Shown piece by piece: positions 9,418 to 19,074 of a DNA stretch of 32,048 nucleotides; position 1 is the first letter of the stretch, and every line of letters begins with the position of its first letter. The notes below the pieces were generated by a model. That model had not been told where the DNA came from. It ran no database searches and saw nothing but the letters and a program-made list of their open reading frames with translations. The stretch spans positions 1-32,048 of the forward strand of contig JAUYFW010000072.1 of assembly GCA_030690835.1 (NCBI GenBank), in the 5' to 3' direction. Both the position numbers and the translations under genes were made by a program. The DNA is from Sulfurimicrobium sp. (GTDB lineage: Bacteria; Pseudomonadota; Gammaproteobacteria; Burkholderiales; Sulfuricellaceae).

Positions 9418-12052
9418 CCCACCATTTCCTCAGTTCTTCCAGCAGCAGCATGACCAAGGCCATGGGAATCAGCAATAGCCACACTTCCCGCGCAACCGGC
9501 AACGTGCCAAACAGCGCATTGCCCCACGGGGTATAGTCGATCAGCAGGATCAGGGTAATTTCCGCCGCCACGCCGGCGAGGATCAGGCGGTTGTCCAGCA
9601 GATTCCGGGAAAATACCGAATCGCGGTCGCTACGACAAATGAATACGTTGACGACCTGCATCACGATAATCGCGCTCAAGGTGGCGGCAGTTGCCTGGAG
9701 ATAAAGTGCGTCATGCGGCGGCAATTCCGTGCCGTACTGCCATCCTCCGCCATGCAGCACCCAGAAGAAGGCAGCCAGCGCTGCCGCTGCTTCCAGAACG
9801 CCGAGAAACAGGTAGGCGCGCAGCAGCAAGGCACCGTTGAGCAGCCGTTCTCCCCGCGCCCGGGGCGGCTTCTGCATGACGCCAGGGTGGGGCTTCTCGG
9901 TACCCAGGCCAAGGGCCGGCAGCATGTCGGTACCCAGATCCACGGCAAGAATCTGGATCACGGTCAGCGGCAGGGGTATCTTGAACAGGACAAAGGCAAG
10001 ATAAGGCACAATTTCCGGAATATTGGAGGTGAGGATGTAGGTGAGAAATTTGCGGATGTTGTCGTAAACCGCCCGCCCCTCCTCGATCGCCGCCACGATG
10101 CTGGCGAAGTTGTCGTCGAGCAGGATCATATCCGCAGCCTCCTTCGCCACATCGGTACCGGCAATGCCCATGGCGATGCCGATATCGGCCTTCTTCAGTG
10201 CCGGCGCATCGTTCACGCCATCCCCGGTCACCGCGACGATATGGCCTTTTTTCTGCAGCGCGAGGACGATGCGCATTTTCTGGTCGGCCTTGAGACGGGC
10301 GAAGATGATCTCTGGCGCATCGAGTTTGAGCTGCAACTGGTCTGCGGAAAGGTGCTGCATGTCATCGCCCGTCACCACCAGCGGCGCGGCGCACAGGCCG
10401 ATTTCGCGCGCGATGGCCACGGCGGTATGAGGATGGTCGCCAGTGACGATAATCACCTTGATTCCCGCTGCGTGGCATTTTCGGACGGCTTCGGCCACCT
10501 CGGCGCGCGGCGGATCTTCCAGTCCCACCAGACCGCTCAGCGTCAGGCCGCTTTCCAGCTGCCCGCGGAGCTCGCCCTCCGCCACCTTGCGCGAGGCGAA
10601 GGCCAGCACCCGCAGGCCCTGCCCGGCCAGTTCCTGTTCGGCGCGCAGCATGCTTTCCCGCGCCTCCGCGCCAAGCGCCACAATGCCGCCCTCGGTCTCA
10701 ATGTGGGCGCATAGCGGCATGACTGTCTGCAGCGCGCCCTTGGTGTAAAGCACCTGCTCGCTGGCAGTCCGGTGTAGCGTGGACATGCGCTTGCGCTCGG
10801 CGTCGAAAGGCACTTCGTCCACGGCCGGCAGATCCGGCCACTCGCCTCGCGCGTTGTCCGCCATGCCCACCAACGCCACCTCCATCGGATCGCCCAGCCA
10901 GGTGCCGTCATCCTTGCGCTTCAGCATGTGGCAATAACGCGCTGCGGCGAGGAGCTCGGCGTACAGATGCGCCTGTTGCAGCAAATCCTGGGGGGTCTTG
11001 TAAACTCCGTTGACAAAGAGCTGCTTTACTTCCATCCGGTTGAGCGTCAGGGTGCCGGTTTTGTCGGTACAGATGACCGTCGCCGAGCCCAGCGTCTCCA
11101 CCGACGGCAAATGGCGTACCAGTGCGTTGCGCTTGGCCATGCGCTGGGTCGCCATGGCCAGCGAGAGGGTCACCGTGGGCAACAGGCCTTCCGGTACGTT
11201 GGCGACGATAATCCCGATGGCGAAAATGAAATTTTCCCAAAAGGACAAGCCCATCGCCTGGCCGATAAAGAAAAAAAGGACCCCCAGCCCGATCGACAGG
11301 GCCGCCACCAGATGGGAGAGGTGGACGATTTCGCGCTGCAAGGGCGAAAGACGCTCGCTTGGCGCCTGGGTAAGGTGGGCAATTTTGCCGAATTCGGTAT
11401 TCATGCCGGTAGTGAACACCACCGCCTTGCCTTCTCCGGCCACCACGGAAGTACCCGCCAGCAGCATATTGTTGCTGTGCAGCAACTCTTCCACGCTGCT
11501 GGGACTGGCATTGCACGCCCTGGGACGGGACTCTCCGGTGACCGTGGCGGTGTTGACGCGCAGGTCATAGGCCTCGATCACGCGACAATCGGCGGGCACG
11601 TTGTCGCCTTCCTGCAACAGGACCAGATCCCCCGGCACCAGTCGTGCCGCTTCGACCTGCTCCACGCCTCCGCCCCGCATCACCTTGACTTGGCGCGGTA
11701 GCAGCTTGAGCAGCGCCGACAAGGCACGTTCGGCGCGGTATTCCTGCCAGAAGGAAAACAGCCCGTTGATCAGGATCACGCCGAGGATGGCATAGCCCAG
11801 CATTGCCATCCCCTGCCCCGGTGCGCGCCATTCCGCGACAAAAGCCAGGGCGGCGGCGAACCACAGGATCAGGGCAAAAAAGTGGGTAAAACCCTTGAGG
11901 AACTTGAGCCAGAGGGGCTCAAGCGGCAGAGACTCGACCTGATTGGGGCCGAACTCCAGCAAACGGCGCGCGGCTTCCGCCACGGCGAGTCCGTCCGGCC
12001 CACTATGCAGGCTGGCGAGCGCCTCTTCCGCGGTCAAGTGATGGATTTTCAT
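9407..12052 (-). CDS. Cation-translocating P-type ATPase, P2 type (P2C/Na,K-ATPase-like motifs)
   Basis: 881 aa; TVTGES, ICTDKTGTLTLNRMEV, TGDGVNDAPALKKADIGIAMG; TM4 IGIIVANVPEGLLPTVT; TM5-6 YILTSNIPEIVPYLAF...VDLGTDMLPALGLG. Confidence 0.93.
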   Translation of the reverse strand: MKIHHLTAEEALASLHSGPDGLAVAEAARRLLEFGPNQVESLPLEPLWLKFLKGFTHFFALILWFAAALAFVAEWRAPGQGMAMLGYAILGVILINGLFSFWQEYRAERALSALLKLLPRQVKVMRGGGVEQVEAARLVPGDLVLLQEGDNVPADCRVIEAYDLRVNTATVTGESRPRACNASPSSVEELLHSNNMLLAGTSVVAGEGKAVVFTTGMNTEFGKIAHLTQAPSERLSPLQREIVHLSHLVAALSIGLGVLFFFIGQAMGLSFWENFIFAIGIIVANVPEGLLPTVTLSLAMATQRMAKRNALVRHLPSVETLGSATVICTDKTGTLTLNRMEVKQLFVNGVYKTPQDLLQQAHLYAELLAAARYCHMLKRKDDGTWLGDPMEVALVGMADNARGEWPDLPAVDEVPFDAERKRMSTLHRTASEQVLYTKGALQTVMPLCAHIETEGGIVALGAEARESMLRAEQELAGQGLRVLAFASRKVAEGELRGQLESGLTLSGLVGLEDPPRAEVAEAVRKCHAAGIKVIIVTGDHPHTAVAIAREIGLCAAPLVVTGDDMQHLSADQLQLKLDAPEIIFARLKADQKMRIVLALQKKGHIVAVTGDGVNDAPALKKADIGIAMGIAGTDVAKEAADMILLDDNFASIVAAIEEGRAVYDNIRKFLTYILTSNIPEIVPYLAFVLFKIPLPLTVIQILAVDLGTDMLPALGLGTEKPHPGVMQKPPRARGERLLNGALLLRAYLFLGVLEAAAALAAFFWVLHGGGWQYGTELPPHDALYLQATAATLSAIIVMQVVNVFICRSDRDSVFSRNLLDNRLILAGVAAEITLILLIDYTPWGNALFGTLPVAREVWLLLIPMALVMLLLEELRKWWVRR

Positions 12053-12126
12053 CGCCGCCGATACGCCGGAAACTTACCGGATTCGCCAAGGGTGGACCCA
12101 AGGCCGAACCCGGCTTGCCGGGAAAG

Positions 12127-13527
12127 TTAAGGTTTGTTGCCGTTAATGCGGATGGTCACGAACATCGAACGGTCGCCACGCAAAATGCGCAAGGCAACGA
12201 CTTGCCCCGGGCCATACTGGTTCAACAGCTCCGCAAATTGCTGCAAACCCTTCACGTCCTGGTTGTTCACCGACAGAATGATGTCGCCGCTGATCACGCC
12301 CGCCTGTGCCGCGGCGCCTTCCGCGTCTTCCACCAACAGGCCGTTGCTGATTTTGAGTTCTTTCTTCTGTACATCGCCAAGTTCACTCAAGCTTAATCCA
12401 AGTTTGCCGGTAGCCTTGCCGAGTTTGGCGGAACGCCCCCCACCCTTCTCACCCGGCAGTTCGCCCACGATCAGCGCGACATCCTTGCTTGCCCCTTTGC
12501 GCCACACCTGAAGCAGCACGCGTTTACCCGGCTTGACTGCAGCGACGAGTCTGGGCAGTTCGCTGGAACTCTCGACCGTTTTGCCGTCGAACTTGAGCAC
12601 CACATCGCTCGCCACGAGTCCCGCCTTGTCCGCCGGACTGCCTTTTTCCACGTTGGCGATCAATGCCCCCATGGGCCGGCTCAGCCCGAACGATTCCGCC
12701 AGTTCCCTGGTCACCTCCTGGATCATCACGCCCAGCCAGCCGCGGTTGACCTTGCCACCGGCGCGCAACTGGTCACTGATGTCGATCGCCACGTCGATGG
12801 GGATGGCGAAGGACAATCCCATGTATCCGCCGGTGCGGCTCAGGATTTGGGAATTGATGCCGACCACTTCGCCTTTCATGTTGAATAGCGGACCACCTGA
12901 GTTGCCGGGGTTGATCGCCACATCGGTCTGAATGAAGGGCACATAATTTTCCTGCGGCAACGAACGCCCCTTGGCGCTGACGATGCCGGCAGTGATGCTG
13001 TTATCGAAGCCAAAAGGCGAACCGATCGCCGCCACCCATTCGCCCACCTTGAGCTGATCCGGCTTGCCGATCATCACCCTGGGCAAATTGCTCGCCTCGA
13101 TCTTGATCAGAGCCACGTCGGTCCTGCGATCGCTGCCGATGACCTTGGCGGGAAATTCACGCTTATCGGTGAAGCGCACAGTGACCTCATCCGCCGCATC
13201 CACCACGTGGGCATTGGTCAGGATATAACCGTCCGCGCTGATGATGAAACCGGAACCCAGGGAACGCGACTGAAATTCGCGCGGCCCCTTCTGCCCCTTG
13301 CCCGGCGGCATGAAACGGCGGAAGAAATCGAACATCGGATCGTCTTCCGACAAATGGGGATTCTGGGGAAGGACGCTCTCGTTACGCACGGTCTGTGTGG
13401 TGCTGATATTGACGACCGAAGCGCCGTGTTTTTCCGCCAGTTCGCTGAAATCGGGCAAATCCCTGGCGTAGGAAAAAGCAGTCAAGGATACAAAAAGCGC
13501 AAAAAAGGCGAATAAACGTTTCATCAT
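12127..13527 (-). CDS. degP: Periplasmic serine protease, DegP/HtrA/MucD type
   Basis: 466 aa with signal peptide; GSGFIISADGYILTNAHVV, DVALIKIEA, INPGNSGGPLFNMKGEVVGIN and two PDZ domains. Confidence 0.93.
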   Translation of the reverse strand: MMKRLFAFFALFVSLTAFSYARDLPDFSELAEKHGASVVNISTTQTVRNESVLPQNPHLSEDDPMFDFFRRFMPPGKGQKGPREFQSRSLGSGFIISADGYILTNAHVVDAADEVTVRFTDKREFPAKVIGSDRRTDVALIKIEASNLPRVMIGKPDQLKVGEWVAAIGSPFGFDNSITAGIVSAKGRSLPQENYVPFIQTDVAINPGNSGGPLFNMKGEVVGINSQILSRTGGYMGLSFAIPIDVAIDISDQLRAGGKVNRGWLGVMIQEVTRELAESFGLSRPMGALIANVEKGSPADKAGLVASDVVLKFDGKTVESSSELPRLVAAVKPGKRVLLQVWRKGASKDVALIVGELPGEKGGGRSAKLGKATGKLGLSLSELGDVQKKELKISNGLLVEDAEGAAAQAGVISGDIILSVNNQDVKGLQQFAELLNQYGPGQVVALRILRGDRSMFVTIRINGNKP

Positions 13528-14000
13528 TCATGACCTCCTGCAAATTTGACAAAGTTTTGAGAAAAGACCCGCCGCAGGACGACCGGCTGGAACTGGCTAT
13601 TCGTTCCCGCACCGGCGCTAATCAATTTCAAGGCCACAAAACCCACAACCAGCCCGACGAGCACCCCGCCAACGGCATAAGCGTCCTGTAAGCGAGCCGG
13701 CGCCAGCCACCCGCCCAAAATCGCGCCCGTCAGCAGGAACGCCAGCGGCAACAGATACACCAGCAGCGAACTCTTGAGCAGCGCCGCTTCTTCCATACCG
13801 ATCACCACGCGCTCACCCAGCGCCGCGTCAATCGGATTGAGCACCTTGAATGATGAGGTTTTGCTGCCCAGCAACTGGCTCAGGGTGGACGTGCCGCAGC
13901 CTTCCTTGCCGCTGCAACTGCCACACGCCGAGGCACGCGAGGTTTCCACGAACACGCCCTCCTGCCCGATTTTTACGATCACACCTTCTGCTTCCAACAT
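13524..14000 (-). CDS. rseC: RseC/MucC-like sigma-E regulatory protein
   Basis: 158 aa; N-terminal Cys-rich ACGSCSGKEGCGTSTLSQLLG, two transmembrane segments; position in the rpoE operon. Confidence 0.88.
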   Translation of the reverse strand: MLEAEGVIVKIGQEGVFVETSRASACGSCSGKEGCGTSTLSQLLGSKTSSFKVLNPIDAALGERVVIGMEEAALLKSSLLVYLLPLAFLLTGAILGGWLAPARLQDAYAVGGVLVGLVVGFVALKLISAGAGTNSQFQPVVLRRVFSQNFVKFAGGHE

Positions 14001-14015
14001 TTGAAATCCCGCCTA

Positions 14016-14972
14016 TTATTTTGCGATAAAAGACACCGAATTGCCGATCTGCGTCACGGTCGCCGCCGGCACCTCGCCCAGCACCGTCACCTGATATTCG
14101 CCGACAGGCCTGGTATAAACGTTGATGGCGCCCTGACTGGAAAGGCCGGACACGGGTTTCAGGATTCCCGCCAGAGGCTCGATGAAGATGGATACCGCCG
14201 CCAGTTGATCGGAAAATACCATATGATTCGTGGGGAATTTTTTGCCCGGAAAGGCGCGTTTCAACGCCATGATTTTCTTGAATCCGGCCGGCGGCGATTT
14301 GACCACCCAGCCGGGATCGACCTGTGCTTCCCTGGCTTGCATGCTCACCGGTTGCTTGACAGCATATTTCGACTTCAACTGCTCGGGATCGATGTTGCCG
14401 CCGATGCTGGCCTGGGTAAAGAAAAATTGATCCACCACTTCATTTTTCTCATTCAGGGTGCTGGCCTTGAGCAGCAGGCCGCTGGCGCTGTCGGCGCACA
14501 AGCGGTGTCCATACCGGTAGATATCGCGTGGCTCCAGCATGACATTCTGACAATCGTATCCGGCCACGCGCTCCATGCCACCCAGTTTGATCGCGTAGAT
14601 TTCGCCGATACCCGACAACTGCTCGGGCAAAAGGGCCGGAAAACTCTTGTGCGCCTTGCGCCTTTCCACGATCACGGCCTTGTTTTCCAGCATGTAACAG
14701 ACCACTTCATCGTTGTCGCGGATAATCTCGCGCGGCGGACCATCCAGCACTTCGAGCTTTTCATGCTCGCCGCTCGCGTCCGAGAGGTGGACGATGCGTG
14801 AAGTTTTCATGTAACCGTCGCGCCGATAAACGAAAGTACCGCTGTAATTGATGCGGTGAGCAGCGGAAGCCATCTTTTGCAGCCAGGCAGAGGCGTCCCC
14901 CTCAGCCTTCTCAGCCAGGGCGAAGCCTGGCAAAAACATCAGGATCAGCAATACATGGCGCGTCTTTCTCAT
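14016..14972 (-). CDS. rseB: Sigma-E regulatory protein MucB/RseB
   Basis: 318 aa; signal peptide, WLQKMASAAHRINYSGTFVYRRDGYMKTSRIVHL; position in operon. Confidence 0.92.
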   Translation of the reverse strand: MRKTRHVLLILMFLPGFALAEKAEGDASAWLQKMASAAHRINYSGTFVYRRDGYMKTSRIVHLSDASGEHEKLEVLDGPPREIIRDNDEVVCYMLENKAVIVERRKAHKSFPALLPEQLSGIGEIYAIKLGGMERVAGYDCQNVMLEPRDIYRYGHRLCADSASGLLLKASTLNEKNEVVDQFFFTQASIGGNIDPEQLKSKYAVKQPVSMQAREAQVDPGWVVKSPPAGFKKIMALKRAFPGKKFPTNHMVFSDQLAAVSIFIEPLAGILKPVSGLSSQGAINVYTRPVGEYQVTVLGEVPAATVTQIGNSVSFIAK

Positions 14973-15457
14973 CGGGCGTTGACCTCACGGATTTCAGAAA
15001 CCGTGCGGATATATGGCGTCATGCCCTGCATGGCTACACCGGGCGAGTATTCCTGATGCGCGAGCAGGTAGGGATTGACGTCGGCGCTGGCGAGTTCCAC
15101 TGGCGCTGCTTTTGCCAGAGTCATCTCGGTGGGCGCATGCACCGCGCCCGTTTGCAATACGGCCCAAACCACCAGCCCCACCGCCGTGACGGAAGCAGCG
15201 GCTGACAAGGCTATGGTGCGCGGGCTGCGCTTGGGCAGACGATGAGGTGCCAGCACGGTCGGCTCTTCCGCCAGACTCGCACTGAAACGCCCCATGAAGC
15301 CGTCGGAAACAGAAGAAGTGTCGCGCAAGACATCGCCAATCAGATGGTAGGCGTGCCACTCGCGTTGCGCTTCCGAATCCTGCAATGCGCCGAAGAAACG
15401 TTGCACTTCCGCATCGTCCAGTTCGCCATCCATCATCTGTGAAATTTGCTCATTCAT
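14969..15457 (-). CDS. rseA: Anti-sigma-E factor RseA/MucA
   Basis: MNEQISQMMDGELDDAEVQRFFGAL...WHAYHLIGDVLRDTS, then one transmembrane segment. ORF starts at 15562 but ATG 15457 lies 2 nt after the rpoE stop. Confidence 0.9.
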   Translation of the reverse strand: MNEQISQMMDGELDDAEVQRFFGALQDSEAQREWHAYHLIGDVLRDTSSVSDGFMGRFSASLAEEPTVLAPHRLPKRSPRTIALSAAASVTAVGLVVWAVLQTGAVHAPTEMTLAKAAPVELASADVNPYLLAHQEYSPGVAMQGMTPYIRTVSEIREVNAR

Positions 15458-15459
15458 CC

Positions 15460-16059
15460 TTACCATCTCTTGTCTCCTTGCGTATCCAGCAGCGGCCGCA
15501 GTTTTTCCGAAATCGCATCGCGCGCACGAAAAATACGCGAACGCACCGTACCAATTGGGCAATTCATGACCTGCGCGATATCCTCGTAACTTAAACCTTC
15601 GATCTCACGCAGGGTAATCGCGGTTCTTAACTCTTCTGGCAAGGCGTCCACTGCGGAGTTCACCGTTTCGGCAATTTGTTTGCTCATCAATGCATTTTCC
15701 GGCGTATTGATGTCGCGCAACTCGTCGCCGCCCTCAAAGCCCTCGGCCTCTTCATTGTCGTATATGGTTACGGTCGGCGCGCGCCGCCCCTGCGCCACCA
15801 GGTAATTCTTGGCGGTATTGATGCCAATACGATATAGCCAGGTATAAAACGCGCTCTCGCCCCGGAATGAAGGCAAGGCGCGGTAAGCCTTGATAAAGGC
15901 TTCCTGCGACACGTCCTCCACTTCCGCCGCATCGCGAATAAAGCGCGACAACAGCCGTGCCAGCTTGCGCTGATACTTGGCCACCAACAACTCGAAGGCG
16001 TGCTTGTCACCGCGCTGCGCACGCTCGACCAGTTGCTGGTCAATTTCCCGGTCACCCAT
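15460..16059 (-). CDS. rpoE: RNA polymerase sigma factor RpoE (AlgU)
   Basis: 199 aa ECF sigma factor; [89 protein letters not shown]. Confidence 0.96.
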   Translation of the reverse strand: MGDREIDQQLVERAQRGDKHAFELLVAKYQRKLARLLSRFIRDAAEVEDVSQEAFIKAYRALPSFRGESAFYTWLYRIGINTAKNYLVAQGRRAPTVTIYDNEEAEGFEGGDELRDINTPENALMSKQIAETVNSAVDALPEELRTAITLREIEGLSYEDIAQVMNCPIGTVRSRIFRARDAISEKLRPLLDTQGDKRW

Positions 16060-16135
16060 CTGGGTTCGCTCCCTGAAGCTATTTATTTTTTGTATAGCGC
16101 TTTCGCCGGACCATGCCGGTATAGACGCCTCAACA

Positions 16136-16163
16136 AAAGACAGCAGAAGCGTGTAATTAGTTC
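16136..16163 (-). promoter_or_regulatory. Candidate sigma-E-type (AlgU-like) promoter upstream of rpoE
   Basis: Minus strand reads GAACTA-N17-TCTTT, close to the known AlgU/RpoE pattern GAACTT-N16/17-TCtgA, about 77 nt upstream of the rpoE ATG. The -10 match is weak. Confidence 0.3.
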
Positions 16164-16242
16164 ACGCAACATTGGGGGTTTGCGCGTAGGCGACTGGCTG
16201 CATGGTATGATTTTCCCGCTTTCATTTTGTACTGGATCGGGT

Positions 16243-17829
16243 GTGAAACAATTCGACGTGGTTATTATCGGCAGCGGACTGGCGGGCATGACGCTCGCCC
16301 TGCATCTGGCCGCGCATAAGAAAATCGGGCTGATCACCAAAAAGTCCCTGCTCGATGGCGCCAGCAGCTGGGCGCAGGGCGGTATCGCCGCCGTGCTGGG
16401 CGATGACGATTCAATCCAGTCGCATGTCCAGGACACTTTGGTCGCCGGAGCCGGCTTGTGCAGCGAATGCACGACCCGTTTCGTCGTGGAACATGGCAAA
16501 CCGGCGATCGAATGGCTGCTCCAGCAAGGCGTACAGTTCAGCCACGACGAACTGCATGCCGAGGCGCTCCACCTCACACGCGAAGGCGGCCATAGCCACC
16601 GCCGCATCGTGCATGCCGCCGATGCCACTGGAGCCGCGATACAGCAGACCCTGTCGGCACAAATCAAGGCTCACCCCAATATTACCCTGCTGGAAGAACA
16701 CATCGCCATCGACCTCATCACGGGGAAAAAACTGGGCCTCAAGGAACCGGCACTGGCCAATCGCTGCTTCGGGCTCTACGCTCTCGACAACAGTTCGGGC
16801 AAAGTGGTCACCTTTTCCGCCCAGCATGTCGCGCTGGCCACGGGCGGCGCGGGCAAGGTTTATCTCTATACCACCAACCCCGACGTCGCGGCGGGGGATG
16901 GCGTGGCCATGGGCTGGCGTGCCGGTTGCCGGGTAGCCAACATGGAATTCATCCAGTTCCATCCCACCTGCCTGTATCACCCCCACGCCAAATCCTTCCT
17001 CATCACCGAGGCGGTACGCGGTGAAGGCGGCTTGCTCAAGCTGCCCGACGGCACGCGCTTCATGCCCGATCATGACCCGCGCGCCGAATTGGCGCCGCGC
17101 GATGTAGTCGCAAGGGCGATCGACTTCGAAATGAAAAAGCGCGGCCTGGATTGCGTCTATCTCGACATTTCACACAAGCCGGAGGCATTTCTCAAGGAGC
17201 ATTTTCCCAATATCCATGCGCGCTGCATGGCACTGGGCATCGACATCACGCAGGACCCCATCCCGGTGGTTCCCGCCGCGCATTACACCTGTGGCGGCAT
17301 CATGACCGACCTGCGCGCCCGCACCGACATCCACAATCTTTATGCCGTGGGCGAGGTCGCCCATACCGGACTGCATGGCGCCAACCGGCTGGCAAGCAAT
17401 TCGCTGCTGGAATGCATCGTGTTCGCCCAGGCTGCCGCACGGGATATTCTGCAACAACCGGACAGCCCGTTACAGCCCCTGCCGGAATGGGACGAAAGCC
17501 GCGTCACCGACGCCGACGAGGAAATCATCATTTCCCACAACTGGGACGAATTGCGCCGTTTCATGTGGGATTACGTCGGTATCGTGCGCACCAGCAAACG
17601 TCTGCAGCGGGCCTTGAAACGCATCAAACTGTTGCAGGAGGAGATTGACGAGTATTACAGCAATTTCCGCGTCAGCAACGACCTGATCGAGTTGCGCAAC
17701 CTGGTGCAGACAGCCGAATTAATCGTGCACAGCGCCATGCTGCGGCACGAGAGCAGAGGCTTGCATTTCAGCCGCGATTACCCGGAACAGCTGCCGGCAG
17801 CGGAAAACACCGTGCTGGTGCCCGACTAA
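16243..17829 (+). CDS. nadB: L-aspartate oxidase
   Basis: GTG start at 16243 ([20 protein letters not shown]); [12 protein letters not shown], HHxR region ([16 protein letters not shown]), [51 protein letters not shown]. Confidence 0.96.
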   Translation: MKQFDVVIIGSGLAGMTLALHLAAHKKIGLITKKSLLDGASSWAQGGIAAVLGDDDSIQSHVQDTLVAGAGLCSECTTRFVVEHGKPAIEWLLQQGVQFSHDELHAEALHLTREGGHSHRRIVHAADATGAAIQQTLSAQIKAHPNITLLEEHIAIDLITGKKLGLKEPALANRCFGLYALDNSSGKVVTFSAQHVALATGGAGKVYLYTTNPDVAAGDGVAMGWRAGCRVANMEFIQFHPTCLYHPHAKSFLITEAVRGEGGLLKLPDGTRFMPDHDPRAELAPRDVVARAIDFEMKKRGLDCVYLDISHKPEAFLKEHFPNIHARCMALGIDITQDPIPVVPAAHYTCGGIMTDLRARTDIHNLYAVGEVAHTGLHGANRLASNSLLECIVFAQAAARDILQQPDSPLQPLPEWDESRVTDADEEIIISHNWDELRRFMWDYVGIVRTSKRLQRALKRIKLLQEEIDEYYSNFRVSNDLIELRNLVQTAELIVHSAMLRHESRGLHFSRDYPEQLPAAENTVLVPD

Positions 17830-17831
17830 GG

Positions 17832-17844
17832 CTCGCTTCGCGAG
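17832..17844. repeat. Palindrome CTCGC-TTC-GCGAG between convergent nadB and lpxA
   Basis: Perfect 5-bp inverted repeat with 3-nt loop; identical 13-mer recurs at 24371..24383. Confidence 0.75.
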
Positions 17845-17851
17845 TTTCACG

Positions 17852-18628
17852 TTAACGAATGATGCCGCGTGTTGATATCGCCAGGAAATCCAGCCACATC
17901 CCGATTTCTGGAACAAGCTCGCGCTGTTCCTCCAGAACACTTTTCGCTTCAGCAAGGCTGAGGCCAGACTTGTACAGGGTTTTGTAAGCGCGCCGCAAGG
18001 CCAGTATCACATCAGGTGAAAACCCCCGGCGCTTGAGCCCCTCGGCATTGATGCCATGCGGCGCAGTCGGATTCCCGCCCACCGTCACACAGGGCGGCAC
18101 ATCCATGGTAACGACGGAGCTGATACCAACCATGCTGTGTGCGCCGATATGACAAAACTGATGAATGCCGGCAAACCCGCCCAGAATCGCATAATCATCA
18201 ACGCTGACATGACCCGCGAGGGTAGCGTTATTGGCAAAGACTGTCTGGTTTCCAACCTGGCAGTCGTGCGCGATATGCACCGAGGCCATGATCCAGTTGT
18301 CGTTGCCAAGGCGGGTAATACCCACATCCTGCGCCGTACCGATGTTGATCGAACAGAACTCGCGAATCGTGTTGCGGTCACCGATTTCGAGCCGAGTCGG
18401 TTCGCCCGAATATTTTTTGTCCTGAGGAGCCTCGCCCAGACTGGAAAACTGGAATATCCTGTTTTCTTTTCCAATACGGGTATGCCCATCCAGCACCACG
18501 TGCGGCCCGATCCAGGTAGCATCCCCGACCTCGACATGTTCCCCGATAATCGAATAGGCGCCGACAGTAACACCCTCACCGAGTTTCGCACCCGGATGAA
18601 CGATGGCGCTAGGGTGTACCCCTATCAT
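17852..18628 (-). CDS. lpxA: Acyl-ACP--UDP-N-acetylglucosamine O-acyltransferase
   Basis: [53 protein letters not shown] hexapeptide repeats; ATG 18628 overlaps the fabZ stop (TGATG). Confidence 0.95.
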   Translation of the reverse strand: MIGVHPSAIVHPGAKLGEGVTVGAYSIIGEHVEVGDATWIGPHVVLDGHTRIGKENRIFQFSSLGEAPQDKKYSGEPTRLEIGDRNTIREFCSINIGTAQDVGITRLGNDNWIMASVHIAHDCQVGNQTVFANNATLAGHVSVDDYAILGGFAGIHQFCHIGAHSMVGISSVVTMDVPPCVTVGGNPTAPHGINAEGLKRRGFSPDVILALRRAYKTLYKSGLSLAEAKSVLEEQRELVPEIGMWLDFLAISTRGIIR

Positions 18629-19074
18629 CAGGCGATGTCGCGCTTGGCGCACATGAGTTCGGCTTCCGCAACGATGTCACCGTTGACCCTGGCTTCCGCC
18701 TTGAATTTCCAGATCCCTCGCATCTGGCGCTGGATGGCGACATGCAGGAACAATTGGTCACCGGCCGTGACCGGTTTCTTGAAACGCGCATTGTCGATTC
18801 CGACGAAATAGAAAACCGAGTTTTCGTCAGGCAGGATGCCCATGGTCTTGAAAGACAGAATGCCCGCTGCCTGAGCCAGCGCCTCCATGATCAGCACGCC
18901 CGGCATCACCGGGTGATGAGGGAAGTGGCCTTGAAAGAAAGGCTCGTTGATAGTGACATTCTTGATCGCAACAATGTCTTTTCCCGGCTCGCACTCCTGT
19001 ACCCGATCCACCAGCAGAAAGGGGTAACGGTGCGGTAAATGTGCCATGACTTCATGAATATCCATGCTGCTCAT
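18628..19074 (-). CDS. fabZ: 3-hydroxyacyl-[ACP] dehydratase FabZ
   Basis: [59 protein letters not shown]; start ATG 19074 overlaps the lpxD stop (ATGA). Confidence 0.95.
   Translation of the reverse strand: MSSMDIHEVMAHLPHRYPFLLVDRVQECEPGKDIVAIKNVTINEPFFQGHFPHHPVMPGVLIMEALAQAAGILSFKTMGILPDENSVFYFVGIDNARFKKPVTAGDQLFLHVAIQRQMRGIWKFKAEARVNGDIVAEAELMCAKRDIA

Noticed and set aside
9713-11701. Long plus-strand ORFs (9713..10714, 10928..11701) antisense to the P-type ATPase
   Set aside because: Shadow ORFs in GC-rich coding sequence; the minus-strand frame has all P-type ATPase motifs.
12109-12122. CCCGGC-TT-GCCGGG hairpin after degP as an intrinsic terminator
   Set aside because: Good stem but no following U-tract on the minus strand; could fold but not supported as a terminator.
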